Source: a virus. Taken from it: 64,000 nucleotides of DNA. Positions within the stretch are counted from its first letter, which is position 1, and each line of letters begins with the position of its first letter. Position numbers and translations under genes: made by a program. The stretch is from positions 1-64,000 of IMG/VR virus record IMGVR_UViG_3300008952_000003; one strand, given 5' to 3'. The notes under the pieces were generated by a model. That model saw only the letters and a program-made list of their open reading frames with translations. It had not been told where the DNA came from and made no database searches. Below, piece by piece: positions 6,282 to 14,939 of this stretch.

Positions 6282-8677
6282 AATATTGCCCTTTTCCACA
6301 TTCGAATTGTTGCCTCATCAAGTTTATCTTCTGGGAACTTTTTCTTTATCATATTTATGAATGCTTTCTCTGCTACATCTGTTATTTTATCTTTGGTATC
6401 TATTTTTGAGACGATATGAAGGAAATCTTTAGCAATGGAATCTTTCGTGTCGGGTTCAATCTCTAATGCCCAATCTATGGCGAAGACATAAGGTCTTGAT
6501 TCATATGGATTCTTGGAAAATAGATATAATTGATTTGGGGCTTCACCTCGCTCATATTCAGTTTCAGATCCAGCTTCGTCGAGCATCTCTTTCATTAATT
6601 CTGCTCCAAAAACATTGAAATTAAACAAGGCTTTTATTCCAGCCAACCCTCCTGGGACTGACGGTATATCGTGCTCATCCAGGAGTGCGGCAGTGTTCAA
6701 AATAATGGTTGGTATGGTGGCTGTGATGTTTTCTAATATATCATTTTCTTCGTCTATTGCTCTTTCAAGCTCCCAGTCCGTTGGAAGATTGCGATAATCG
6801 CTCGGATCAGTACCGGCAGGAAGGGTTCCTCTAGTATAAAGCTCCCTGTGGATAATACTTTGATCTATGTCGTTGAACATTGCGCCCTCGATATAATTTC
6901 TATCAAGCATCGCTGACCTTATTGCTTCTTTCATACCTTCGGCTTCCTGCGCAGAGACCCCCTTCATTACTTGGAAGAAATTCGCGAAAGACGCCGGATC
7001 ACTACGGTCGCTTGGAATTGCGGCACTCCCATCCCAGATCCACTCCGGATATCCAAGTACCTTTCCAATATCAATGGGCGTCACAACAAAGAGCTTCGCA
7101 TCATAAAAACTACTGAATTCGCGAGTCCATGCCGCATTATGTTTCCCCCGGCGCGCGCCGGGTCCAACAATATTTTCATCAATTTCTGGATCTTCATCTT
7201 TATAATAGAAATCATGTATTGTTGATGATTTTTCCGGCGCGTATTTGTACATTTCGTTGCCTACTAGACTAATCGCGATATTCTCTCCAAACTTTTGACC
7301 GAATACTTGGGATCCGCCTCCCTCAGTTCTTTTTGTCAGTGCCTTCTTTCCGTGTTCATTAAGTATATCTGCCGGAAAGTCCGTCCCGAATAATGCGAGA
7401 GGGAAATACCGAATAACGCCGTCTTCGTCTTTTTCCATTCTAAAGCCTATAGAAATCCCGCGATAAGGTACTTCTTCCTGGAATTTATTTACCCAATTCG
7501 TCAATTCTTTTTTAATTTCATCCCACGCGGCTTCTCCTAGTTGTAGTTCTGACATTAGCCATGTGCGAAAATCAAGAAAACCTTCTTTGTTGTTGGCATG
7601 TTGTCCTCGCTCTTCTATTTTTTTAACGTCGATAGCGCCAAGAAGATCAACAATCTTTTGCCAATACTTTTTATCAGGAAGCTCATTCATTTGTCCTTTG
7701 ATCTGAAGCACTTCTTTTTTCTTCTCATTATATGCGACAGTAACCCAGTGGTCTCGACCAAACTCAACATTTGGATCTTTATTCGGGCTTCTTAGGGAAT
7801 ACAGGGTCGTGGCGCCAGGTCCGGTTCCACAATGCTTCATCTTTCTACCCTCAATATCACAGGAAGCATGTCCGATATCATACCAATAATAACCATCATT
7901 ATATTTCTTAATAACTTGATCTGGATTTTCTCTTCCTGCTAATTCATTTATAGCGCCCTGCGCCGCATCGGGAAGTTTGTCATATTTTTTTATGAACTCA
8001 TAGTGCTTGCCGTCTGGATCATCGTTGAGATAATCAAATAATCTTTCATAATCGCTCGCGGTTGACAGGGTAACAGCCCCCCTTTGGATCGCCTCGCCAA
8101 AGGTAATATTGTGAGCTATCCTATAAGGGCCCTCGGGAATCGTACCGTTGATGCCTTTCTTAAAAAATCTTTGCGCCATTTTCTCGGCTTTCATGAGATC
8201 TGCGCCAGTTGCGTCTCTTGCTCCGATTAGGTCTCTAAAGTTGCGTATTATTTGCCCTGCCTTGTCGGAAGTGGCTTGCCATAGATCTGATTTTTCTGGA
8301 TCCAGGGGCCATTCCTTTGCGTCCTCGGCGCCCTGTTCCCGCGTGTGTTCCATCGCAGTGACGACAACGGCTGTTGAGAAGTTGTCGATTAGGGTTCCAT
8401 CGGCAGACCCCCCTTTTCGGTCGTCATAGCGACCAATAGCATTCAGAGCGTGTTGACCCATTGTCTGTGCGATTCGGGTGTCCTTCCACATTTGACCGAC
8501 CTTGACTTTAGCTTCTCTCGATGCGTTACCCAGTCGCGCATTTATAAATTCTGCGATCTCTGCGGGTAATCCCAGTTGAAGAACGGTAACTTCATTAAGA
8601 ATCTCTGGAGTCGATAGTTTGAATTCATCTTGTTCTAGAGTTCTCTGCCAAGATTCCAATAGCTTTTTCATACTCAT
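6278..8677 (-). CDS. Large PcfJ-like protein
   Basis: 799 aa on the - strand. Around residues 265-345 it carries a block with ASCDIEGRKMKHCG, TLYSLRSPN, a short beta hairpin and EVLQIKGQMNELP, matching the PcfJ-like domain of phage and conjugative-element proteins. The N-terminus (MKKLLESWQRTLEQD) is related to that of the 831-aa protein at 916. The remainder is acidic and unassigned. ATG codons at 8677 and 8671 are possible starts; no ribosome site is seen, but the motif AAAACTATTTACA lies two bases upstream. It is the only large gene on the - strand and is followed, with a GTGA overlap, by a small membrane protein. The role of PcfJ-like domains is unknown. Confidence 0.7.
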   Translation of the reverse strand: MSMKKLLESWQRTLEQDEFKLSTPEILNEVTVLQLGLPAEIAEFINARLGNASREAKVKVGQMWKDTRIAQTMGQHALNAIGRYDDRKGGSADGTLIDNFSTAVVVTAMEHTREQGAEDAKEWPLDPEKSDLWQATSDKAGQIIRNFRDLIGARDATGADLMKAEKMAQRFFKKGINGTIPEGPYRIAHNITFGEAIQRGAVTLSTASDYERLFDYLNDDPDGKHYEFIKKYDKLPDAAQGAINELAGRENPDQVIKKYNDGYYWYDIGHASCDIEGRKMKHCGTGPGATTLYSLRSPNKDPNVEFGRDHWVTVAYNEKKKEVLQIKGQMNELPDKKYWQKIVDLLGAIDVKKIEERGQHANNKEGFLDFRTWLMSELQLGEAAWDEIKKELTNWVNKFQEEVPYRGISIGFRMEKDEDGVIRYFPLALFGTDFPADILNEHGKKALTKRTEGGGSQVFGQKFGENIAISLVGNEMYKYAPEKSSTIHDFYYKDEDPEIDENIVGPGARRGKHNAAWTREFSSFYDAKLFVVTPIDIGKVLGYPEWIWDGSAAIPSDRSDPASFANFFQVMKGVSAQEAEGMKEAIRSAMLDRNYIEGAMFNDIDQSIIHRELYTRGTLPAGTDPSDYRNLPTDWELERAIDEENDILENITATIPTIILNTAALLDEHDIPSVPGGLAGIKALFNFNVFGAELMKEMLDEAGSETEYERGEAPNQLYLFSKNPYESRPYVFAIDWALEIEPDTKDSIAKDFLHIVSKIDTKDKITDVAEKAFINMIKKKFPEDKLDEATIRMWKRAIL

Positions 8678-8679
8678 GT

Positions 8680-8692
8680 TGTAAATAGTTTT
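8680..8692 (-). promoter_or_regulatory. AAAACTATTTACA motif, candidate late promoter
   Basis: On the - strand this 13-base motif ends two bases before the ATG at 8677. It differs at one base from the motifs at 899 and 14537. The closeness to the start codon and lack of a ribosome site imply a leaderless message if the motif is a -10-type element. Confidence 0.4.
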
Positions 8693-8750
8693 AAATAAAC
8701 TTAAGTTTTCAAAAAAACGCAGTAGTTATTAATAGTGGAGGTGTTTATAG

Positions 8751-9332
8751 ATGAAAAGAAAATATTGGATTAGATTGTTTGTTTTGGCCCTGATAGCATG
8801 CGTTGCCGTTTGCTCTAGTTGTGCGCCAAAATTTAATCCGGATAACCCTCCATGGAATATATGTAGTTCGGCGGAGGGGGAGCATCCTTGTGATTTTACT
8901 CTAATGGATCAAAACGGAGATCAAGTGAGATTGTACGATTTTCACGGAAAAGTGATCGTCCTAGACTTCAGCGTCATATGGTGCGGGCCTTGTCGAATGG
9001 CCGCGATGACGGCAGATTCAACAGTTCTTAAATACGGCCCTGATGAGGTCGTGTATATTACCATATTGATAGAAAACTCCTTCGGAAGAGATCCTGATCT
9101 GCGCGATTTAGAAAACTGGGCTAATTCTTACGGAATAAATATCAATCCAGTTCTCGCGGGTAGCAGAGATTGGCTCAATACTAGCAATTGGCATATATCA
9201 GGTTGGCCGACATTTTTCATAATTGATAAAGATATGGTCTTGCGATCAACTCAGGTTGGATACAACAAATATGATATCGAAAATGTCATAGAGTATTTAT
9301 TGTCAGAGCAGAATCCAGATGCTGGTAGCTGA
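8751..9332 (+). CDS. Thioredoxin-fold (TlpA-like) lipoprotein
   Basis: 193 aa. Residues 1-17 form a lipoprotein signal: positive KRK, a hydrophobic stretch, and lipobox LIAC; a second Cys-rich SSC lies just after. The rest is a TlpA/ResA-type thioredoxin domain with FTLMDQNGDQVRL, the redox site W77-CGPC (C78, C81) and the cis-proline loop GWPTFFIID. The family reduces or exchanges disulfides outside the cytoplasmic membrane. A TGGAGG ribosome site precedes ATG 8751. Export plus lipidation suggests it acts in the host periplasm during infection, perhaps on envelope or virion disulfides; the partner is unknown. Confidence 0.82.
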   Translation: MKRKYWIRLFVLALIACVAVCSSCAPKFNPDNPPWNICSSAEGEHPCDFTLMDQNGDQVRLYDFHGKVIVLDFSVIWCGPCRMAAMTADSTVLKYGPDEVVYITILIENSFGRDPDLRDLENWANSYGININPVLAGSRDWLNTSNWHISGWPTFFIIDKDMVLRSTQVGYNKYDIENVIEYLLSEQNPDAGS

Positions 9333-9435
9333 AGCGCCATATTGGCACCTATGAGGCATCTTGATTCAAATGAGCGTAAGTTACACTGTTATCGACAGAT
9401 TGTTGATATACGGCTAATATAAGGAGTTTTTTTTA

Positions 9436-9624
9436 ATGACAGAAAACAGGATCAACGGATGGCTAATATTTTGGGCAGTCTTACTCTCGATCAACTTTGT
9501 TTCATATGCTTCCGCGATAATAATAGGAGATATTTTTTCTGGAATTCTTAGTGCATTTATGATCTTGTATTGCTCCATAGGGCTTTGGCAAAACTTCAAT
9601 AAAAACAACAAAGATGAAAGGTAG
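9436..9624 (+). CDS. Small two-span membrane protein
   Basis: 62 aa with AAGGAG just before ATG. Two hydrophobic segments, about residues 8-28 (GWLIFWAVLLSINFVSYASAI shortened here) and 32-50, are separated by a short GDIFSG turn, and the C-terminus is polar and charged. It resembles small phage inner-membrane proteins in general but no family is recognised. The next gene starts inside its last codons (ATG 9614), suggesting coupling. Confidence 0.6.
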   Translation: MTENRINGWLIFWAVLLSINFVSYASAIIIGDIFSGILSAFMILYCSIGLWQNFNKNNKDER

Positions 9625-9958
9625 ATTGATCAAGTATGTACCAGGTTGGACCGGTGATTCTTATTTTCTAGGTATAATAATCGACTATCTGGATGGATTT
9701 CATATCCGAAAAAGCTGGTCAGAAAATAGAACTTTTATAAAACAAGAGATGATTCGAGTATATTGGCTTAATGATCCTGGCTCGTGGCCAGCTTCAGCCG
9801 TTAGTCAAATCGCAAGAAAATGGCACACTCATGATCAATTTGTGCCAAACTTAGTTGATAATACCAATTCAGTAATCGACGAGTGGAGTAAAATAAATGA
9901 GGAAGAGGGTTGGTATTTTCCAGATTCTTTCAGCTTCTTGGACCACAACGATGAATAG
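9614..9958 (+). CDS. Small protein with SH3-like start
   Basis: 114 aa, overlapping the previous gene by 11 bases. The first 50 residues (GRLIKYVPGWTG, FLGIIIDY, MIRVYWLND) fit a small beta-barrel pattern also seen in the products at 9951 and 11418, in which a G-x-hydrophobic-hydrophobic start is followed by a GIVL/FLGI strand and a YV/VYW strand. The C-terminal half is helical and acidic. Such little barrels are common in T4-like phage accessory regions and have no known role. Confidence 0.55.
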   Translation: MKGRLIKYVPGWTGDSYFLGIIIDYLDGFHIRKSWSENRTFIKQEMIRVYWLNDPGSWPASAVSQIARKWHTHDQFVPNLVDNTNSVIDEWSKINEEEGWYFPDSFSFLDHNDE

Positions 9959-10184
9959 GGGCTTTTATTATGATCGCGGTGATCTTGTAGAGTTCGAAAG
10001 GAGCGAATATTTTCCAACATCTGACGGAGATATTCAAAGACATACGACAAAAAAAATTGCTTTATTTATAAAGTTCTGGGATTCAACGACCTGTGACGGA
10101 TGTCAAATATATGTGTTCGAGGGTAATAAATTTATGACAGTTTCTTCTTTTGAGCTATCTTTGTTGTCCAAAAACGAAAAATAA
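9951..10184 (+). CDS. Small SH3-like barrel protein
   Basis: 77 aa from ATG 9951, which overlaps the stop of the preceding gene (ATGAATAG); an upstream TTG at 9897 is in frame but less likely. The sequence has YDRGDLVEF, a KIALFIKFWD strand, GCQIYVFEG and a final FELSLLSK. This is the same layout as the product at 11418 (GSIVRW, GIVLEIY, AKIYVMGE, LTIIS). It is probably a paralogous mini-barrel; function unknown. Confidence 0.55.
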   Translation: MNRGFYYDRGDLVEFERSEYFPTSDGDIQRHTTKKIALFIKFWDSTTCDGCQIYVFEGNKFMTVSSFELSLLSKNEK

Positions 10185-10208
10185 TATCTACTTACTTTAG
10201 AGGTGAAA

Positions 10209-10520
10209 ATGTCATTTAGAAACAAAGATTTAGAGTTATCAGATTTGTTTGATGAGCTTTTAGGAGACATCAGAAAAGAAAAAGAAAAGTCAACAAAGAG
10301 AGAATATTCGGTCTCTTATGAGGTTTTTTGCTTTCCGGACGATTTGGGAAGCGAAGCGTGGCTGTATGATACTATAAGCAGGAGTATGATTCGGGCTCAT
10401 AATCATGCTGAAGTTGTCAGGGTCACAGATCCAGATAAGGACAACAAGATATTGGTTCGATATGCTGGCACTTTTGTCAAAGTTCCTTCGGATTATGTTT
10501 GCGAAATAGGTTTCAATTAA
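10209..10520 (+). CDS. Hypothetical protein
   Basis: 103 aa from ATG 10209 with an AGAGGTG site just upstream (the GTG of that site at 10203 is in frame but would leave no ribosome site). The N-terminus is charged and helical (LSDLFDELLGDIRKEKEKS); the C-terminal half is beta-rich with EVVRVTD, KILVRYAG and VPSDYVCEIG, again suggesting a small barrel. No family recognised. Confidence 0.5.
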   Translation: MSFRNKDLELSDLFDELLGDIRKEKEKSTKREYSVSYEVFCFPDDLGSEAWLYDTISRSMIRAHNHAEVVRVTDPDKDNKILVRYAGTFVKVPSDYVCEIGFN

Positions 10521-10581
10521 CTAATTATCTTAAAGAACTCAACTCTGTGAAGATCGATTTTGAGGACATGAGGTGACTACA

Positions 10582-10956
10582 ATGAAAGATTTAACAAAAG
10601 AAGAACTAATGCAAATCATTAAAGAATCAAACAAGGATATCTTGGATGAATTTAGTGGATATGCCGACCAACTTGGAGTTGCCAAGCGCGCAGCCCTAGA
10701 AAAATATGCTGATTTCATCTCTCAAGTGAGATTTATTTTATTGGATAATATGCTCGAACAAGTGAAGGCAGATTATCATCACGGTGCCATCTCTAAAGGA
10801 GATGTCCAGCATCTAATAACAAAGCAGTGCAACGAGAGACTTATGCTGATCGCAAGCACTTTAGAAAAATCTTTATCAGATTTAATAGGCGAGGGCTATG
10901 AGGAAGAGGAAGAGAAAGCACCAATACCATTGCCGCCCAGCCGGACACAAGAATAA
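10582..10956 (+). CDS. Hypothetical helical protein
   Basis: 124 aa from ATG 10582, with a GAGGTGA ribosome site that also holds an in-frame GTG at 10573. The N-terminus LTKEELMQIIKESNKDI is reminiscent of a short helical tag (TKSQLKQIIKEE-like) that I have seen at the start of many marine phage proteins. The rest is predicted helical, with an acidic run (YEEEEEK) and a Pro-rich end. No enzyme motif. Confidence 0.55.
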   Translation: MKDLTKEELMQIIKESNKDILDEFSGYADQLGVAKRAALEKYADFISQVRFILLDNMLEQVKADYHHGAISKGDVQHLITKQCNERLMLIASTLEKSLSDLIGEGYEEEEEKAPIPLPPSRTQE

Positions 10957-10959
10957 GAT

Positions 10960-11421
10960 ATGTGGCACACTGGCTCTGGTTATGAAATAGGATTTGATCA
11001 GATTCTTATTCAAATAATGAAACACACAGGCGATAATGGGAAGGTGTTCATAGGTTGCGACAGTCAAATAGTGAAAAATAAATGCATATTCTCAACCGTC
11101 ATATGTTTGCATGGTGCATCCGGTCAACGGGGGGGATATTATTTTTTTAACAGGGAAAGACTCATAGCAAAGGAATTTCCAACAGTGCTCATGAGACTCA
11201 CCAAGGAAGTCGAAAAATCTATAGAAATGGCCTCAGTAATATCAGAAATTGGACAAGAAATAGATATTGAAATTCACATTGATGCTAGCTCAAAAGAGGG
11301 TGAGAAAAGCAGCAAAATAGCCGATATGTTAATAGGATATGCCAGAGGCGCCGGTTTTAAATGTAGAATAAAGCCAGAAGCATGGGCTTCTAACTCGGTG
11401 GCAGACAAGCACTCAAAATGA
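10960..11421 (+). CDS. YkuK/DUF458 family, RNase H-fold protein
   Basis: 153 aa. The pattern VFIGCDSQ near residue 30, a strand-rich TVICLHG, the second acidic strand EIHIDASS at about 103-110, and a final SVADKHSK match the DUF458 (YkuK) family, predicted to have an RNase H-like fold. The acidic residues in CDSQ and IDAS could bind metal. It starts three bases after the previous stop and its own last bases overlap ATG 11418 of the next gene. A nucleic-acid-processing role is inferred from the fold only. Confidence 0.7.
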   Translation: MWHTGSGYEIGFDQILIQIMKHTGDNGKVFIGCDSQIVKNKCIFSTVICLHGASGQRGGYYFFNRERLIAKEFPTVLMRLTKEVEKSIEMASVISEIGQEIDIEIHIDASSKEGEKSSKIADMLIGYARGAGFKCRIKPEAWASNSVADKHSK

Positions 11422-11666
11422 GCTTCTCGGATATAGATCCTGATAGGGTGCCAATCATAGGAGAAGATCTTATGGGAGAGTTTGATGTTGGGTCAATTGT
11501 CCGGTGGATTCATGATTTGAGGCACGAAAAGGTTGGTATTGTTTTAGAGATATATACCCAAAGGATGGCTAATCGACTTTTTCCTCACGCTAAAATATAT
11601 GTTATGGGGGAAGATAGGCATGAAGAGGTGCTTTTATCTAGTTTGACGATTATTTCCAATAATTGA
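11418..11666 (+). CDS. Small SH3-like barrel protein
   Basis: 82 aa, overlapping the DUF458 gene by four bases (ATGA). Beta-rich pattern: FDVGSIVRW, KVGIVLEIY, AKIYVMGED and LSSLTIIS. Same layout as the product at 9951. Function unknown; adaptor-like roles are possible. Confidence 0.55.
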   Translation: MSFSDIDPDRVPIIGEDLMGEFDVGSIVRWIHDLRHEKVGIVLEIYTQRMANRLFPHAKIYVMGEDRHEEVLLSSLTIISNN

Positions 11667-11698
11667 AACTAATTACTGTCACAAGGGGTATTGATTGT

Positions 11699-12970
11699 AT
11701 GTCGGATTATGATTTCAAAAAGACACTAAAAGAGTCCTTGGAGTACAAAAACTCTCTAAAAAATGAGGCCTCGACTGATTATGGCGCTGCGATGAGAAAA
11801 GGTGCAGAGTCGGGAAAGGGCTGGCTTAATAAACTATTTGGCGGAGATGAATCAAATAATACAAACCTCAAGGGCACAAAGAATTTAGACACAAACGACG
11901 AAGAAAGTAGTGAGGAGAGTTCCGATGATCTATATAGCAACCTGACATCAAACTTGAATGCTATAGTTGACGATGAATCAAGTGAGAAAAAAACTAAAAG
12001 AAATGCCACAAAGGCCTTGCGTGCATTAAAGAAGGCCTATAAACTAAAAGGATCTGTTGGAGAAGAGATATTTAAGACTGCAATTGGAAAGATTGCAGAC
12101 GAAATGAGCGATACAATGAAGGTAACTGAGCCAGAAGGAGAATCAGAAGTTGATATGGCGGTCGACAAGGGCGAAGAGGCTACTGTCGCCGCCGACGAAA
12201 CAGAGGCCGAATCTACAACACTATCAAATCTCCTGCTGGACCCTGTAAATCCAAAAGATAGAACGAAAGGATTTAAGCCAAAAGAATACGAACCTGGATC
12301 TATGGAAAGTAGAATTAATATTGCCCTTAACAATCTTTCAGATCCGGGATTGAGATCCAACTATTTAAAGTTTAAACAAAATCCGAACTCGGCAAATAGA
12401 AAAAGTTTCATGAGTAACCTCAATAATCTTAAGCATGCCCTAGACAAAGCAAATGTTAAAATAGAAAGCAAAGAAAAAAATAATAAAAAACTTATTTCAG
12501 AAATGAGAATAATAAATAAATCCAAAATAAATACATCTCCGATAGAAGAGATGCTCAGCGATTTTTATCCGTTTGCAAAAAATAGGTTTGGCTTTGACCA
12601 AGATCCTGTGCTGGAATTCGTGTCAGATGAACAGAACTCAAACAACATATTGGGAAAAACTGCTTATTATGATCCTGCGAACATGAACATTACAGTTTTT
12701 GTCGATAAGAGGCACCCGAAAGATATTATGAGGTCATTCTCTCACGAGTTGGTGCATCACACCCAAAATTGCAACGGCGAACTTGATTTATCTCAAGAAA
12801 CTGGCGAGGGTTATGCTCAAGAAAATCCACATTTAAGAAAAATGGAAGAGCGAGCAAATCTGGAAGGGAATATGTGTTTCCGCGATTGGGAAGATGGATA
12901 TAAGAAATCAAACCCGCTTCGCGAGCGCAGAGAGAGATTATATTACGACTTGATGAAGAGACTGTGGTGA
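11699..12970 (+). CDS. HExxH metallopeptidase-like protein
   Basis: 423 aa from ATG 11699, with an AAGGGG site upstream; a TTG at 11663 is an alternative. The C-terminal third contains SFSHELVHHTQ (H349-E350-x-x-H353), the zinc-binding motif of gluzincin-type peptidases, followed by a conserved-looking region with EERANLEGNMCFRDWE that could give the third ligand. The N-terminal 200 residues are acidic, Ser/Asp-rich and low-complexity (ESSEESSDDLYSN), suggesting a flexible or scaffold-like part. A role in processing virion proteins is a reasonable guess, not shown. It precedes a probable virion-surface protein. Confidence 0.65.
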   Translation: MSDYDFKKTLKESLEYKNSLKNEASTDYGAAMRKGAESGKGWLNKLFGGDESNNTNLKGTKNLDTNDEESSEESSDDLYSNLTSNLNAIVDDESSEKKTKRNATKALRALKKAYKLKGSVGEEIFKTAIGKIADEMSDTMKVTEPEGESEVDMAVDKGEEATVAADETEAESTTLSNLLLDPVNPKDRTKGFKPKEYEPGSMESRINIALNNLSDPGLRSNYLKFKQNPNSANRKSFMSNLNNLKHALDKANVKIESKEKNNKKLISEMRIINKSKINTSPIEEMLSDFYPFAKNRFGFDQDPVLEFVSDEQNSNNILGKTAYYDPANMNITVFVDKRHPKDIMRSFSHELVHHTQNCNGELDLSQETGEGYAQENPHLRKMEERANLEGNMCFRDWEDGYKKSNPLRERRERLYYDLMKRLW

Positions 12971-12989
12971 TCACAGGGGAATAAATATT

Positions 12990-14513
12990 ATGGCACTAAC
13001 TGATGATATGATAGCGTGGTGGCAGGGATTCGATAATCTTGATTCTACCGGGAGTTATGATCTTGTTTTTAAGAACGGTGCAACCACCAGCACTGCGGGG
13101 GATAATTTCTGTGGGTCTTATTTCACCTTTCCGCAGGCTCCTGCTCAAGCGTCTTTTTTGCAGGTTGGTAACGATAATTGGGGAACAAAACAGTTGATGA
13201 GATTCAATAGTGGCATTGGCTTTACCATGTCCATGTGGGTCTATAATATTGACACGAATGGTGGCCCGACATGGCTGTTAGAGTCGCCGAACTCGAAGCC
13301 GTTCTATATTGAGGCAAACGGAAACATAATATTTAAGGAAGATTGTTATGGCTATTCCGATCGAGATACTGGATATGATTTAAGGAGCAACCTCTCTTCA
13401 GATACATGGCACCACTTAGTCATGCAAATATACCAATCCCCATTCGCTGCCCCATTTGCAAGATATTATTTAGATGGAGTGCTTGTAGCTTTTGCGCAGA
13501 TGGGTGGAAATTGTAAGCCAGTGACTGGATATATCAGGTGGATAGGGAACGAACACAGCAACGGCGGGATGTATCCAGCATTCGAAAGATTGACTGATAT
13601 TGCAGTATGGGATCGTACATTGACTCCCTCGGAAATTGAAACACTATCTGAGAAGTGTTTATATAACATTTTAAATCCTCAGCCAGAAATAAGCACAAGC
13701 GCTGCGGCAATAGATTTTGGATCCGTCTTCCAGGGGGAAACCAATTCTGCGACGTTGACAGTTTCGAATATTGGAGAAGGGGACCTGCACATAACTGATA
13801 TACAACTCGGATTAGAAAAGCGGTTTACTAGGACTGGCGATCTTTGGGTTGCTGACACGTTAAGCCAAAATGAGAGTAAGAATATTGAAATATCTTATAC
13901 GCCGGCACAATGGACAGGATCACATACTGGAAATATAACTATTTTTTCGAACGATGAAGACGAGCCAGAAAAGCAAGTTTCTCTCTCCGGAGAGTGTCTG
14001 CAGGCGCCTCAGCCAGAAATAGATGTTAACACGGGGGCACTAGACTTCGGAACTGTCACGGGTGGTGATTCTGAGACTATGACTCTCACAATAACAAACA
14101 TCGGGCCCGGAGATCTCAATATAACTGATATCCAACTCACGTCTCAACATTCATTTACAAAAGTCACGCCAGGAACTGAATTTTCTATTGTCGAGAATGC
14201 AACCAAGGATATAGATATTGAATTTGAACCACAAGGAAACATAAACTTCGATCCTTATTTGACAATCTATTCTAATGACGAAGATGAACCAGAAATTCAG
14301 ATAGATCTTCTTGGAAAGTGGGCTAAGCCCCCGCCACCTATTATAACAAAAGATTTTAAAAATAAAGTGCCGCTTGTATCGGCAAGGCACGTAACAAATA
14401 ATTTTGCTAAAGCTTCCAATCAGAGGGCGAGAAGAGTAGCTCAAGTACCTTTCGTAATAGGAACTAGAACAAATATTGCGCGCCGTCGAGGGTCTGATTC
14501 TGATTTTGAATAA
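12990..14513 (+). CDS. LamG-like plus choice-of-anchor D repeat protein
   Basis: 507 aa. Residues about 1-220 form a concanavalin A/LamG-type jelly roll (MSMWVYN, WHHLVMQIYQ, YLDGVLVAFA, ERLTDIAVWDRTLTPSE). Two Ig-like repeats of about 105 residues follow, each with DFGSV/DFGTV, SNIGEGDL/TNIGPGDL, ITDIQL and IFSNDEDEPE/IYSNDEDEPE, the pattern of choice-of-anchor D domains. A basic tail of about 60 residues ends the protein. No signal peptide is visible, so it is probably a virion protein (head decoration or fibre) that binds sugars. AGGGG lies before ATG 12990. Confidence 0.72.
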   Translation: MALTDDMIAWWQGFDNLDSTGSYDLVFKNGATTSTAGDNFCGSYFTFPQAPAQASFLQVGNDNWGTKQLMRFNSGIGFTMSMWVYNIDTNGGPTWLLESPNSKPFYIEANGNIIFKEDCYGYSDRDTGYDLRSNLSSDTWHHLVMQIYQSPFAAPFARYYLDGVLVAFAQMGGNCKPVTGYIRWIGNEHSNGGMYPAFERLTDIAVWDRTLTPSEIETLSEKCLYNILNPQPEISTSAAAIDFGSVFQGETNSATLTVSNIGEGDLHITDIQLGLEKRFTRTGDLWVADTLSQNESKNIEISYTPAQWTGSHTGNITIFSNDEDEPEKQVSLSGECLQAPQPEIDVNTGALDFGTVTGGDSETMTLTITNIGPGDLNITDIQLTSQHSFTKVTPGTEFSIVENATKDIDIEFEPQGNINFDPYLTIYSNDEDEPEIQIDLLGKWAKPPPPIITKDFKNKVPLVSARHVTNNFAKASNQRARRVAQVPFVIGTRTNIARRRGSDSDFE

Positions 14514-14536
14514 TATTTTTTATTTATTGCAATATC

Positions 14537-14549
14537 AAAACTATTTATA
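14537..14549 (+). promoter_or_regulatory. AAAACTATTTATA motif, candidate late promoter
   Basis: Identical to the motif at 899-911. Here it lies 42 bases before ATG 14592, which has its own GAAGGAG ribosome site, so the motif is more likely a promoter than a translation signal. Confidence 0.45.
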
Positions 14550-14591
14550 TTTAAAATACAATACTTTTCGTATTTGAAGGAGATTCGTAAA

Positions 14592-14936
14592 ATGAGTTGG
14601 AAAAGAAAAGTCAGAAGAGCACAAAAAAATTTGAGATCATCTAACAAGAAAGCCCTGCTAGCAAAAAAAGAAGAAGAAGCAAAAGCAGCAAGAATTGCTC
14701 AAGAGGTTGAGAGGTTGAGGCTCCTTAAGGTCGAGGACGCTGCTAAAAGGGCCCTCGCTGCTAAGAAAGCAAGAGAAGCGCGGGCCGCAGCAGAGAAAGA
14801 TGCCATCGCCGCAGCAGTGGCTGCGGGAAACAGCGACGAGACGGTTGCTCCCGCACCGAAAAGAAGCAGGATGAGGAAAAAGGTCGAAACCCCCGCTCCA
14901 GTCGATAACCCTACAGATGATGTTAAAGAAGGGTAA
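14592..14936 (+). CDS. Basic Ala/Lys-rich coiled-coil protein
   Basis: 114 aa from ATG 14592 with GAAGGAG upstream. The first 35 residues are strongly basic (SWKRKVRRAQKNLR), residues 25-80 are a heptad-like Ala/Lys/Glu helix with repeated AKKA and EARAAAE, and the tail is Pro/Asp-rich. The composition recalls histone H1-like or scaffold-core proteins. It may bind DNA in the head or scaffold assembly; neither is shown. Confidence 0.55.
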   Translation: MSWKRKVRRAQKNLRSSNKKALLAKKEEEAKAARIAQEVERLRLLKVEDAAKRALAAKKAREARAAAEKDAIAAAVAAGNSDETVAPAPKRSRMRKKVETPAPVDNPTDDVKEG

Positions 14937-14939
14937 AGC

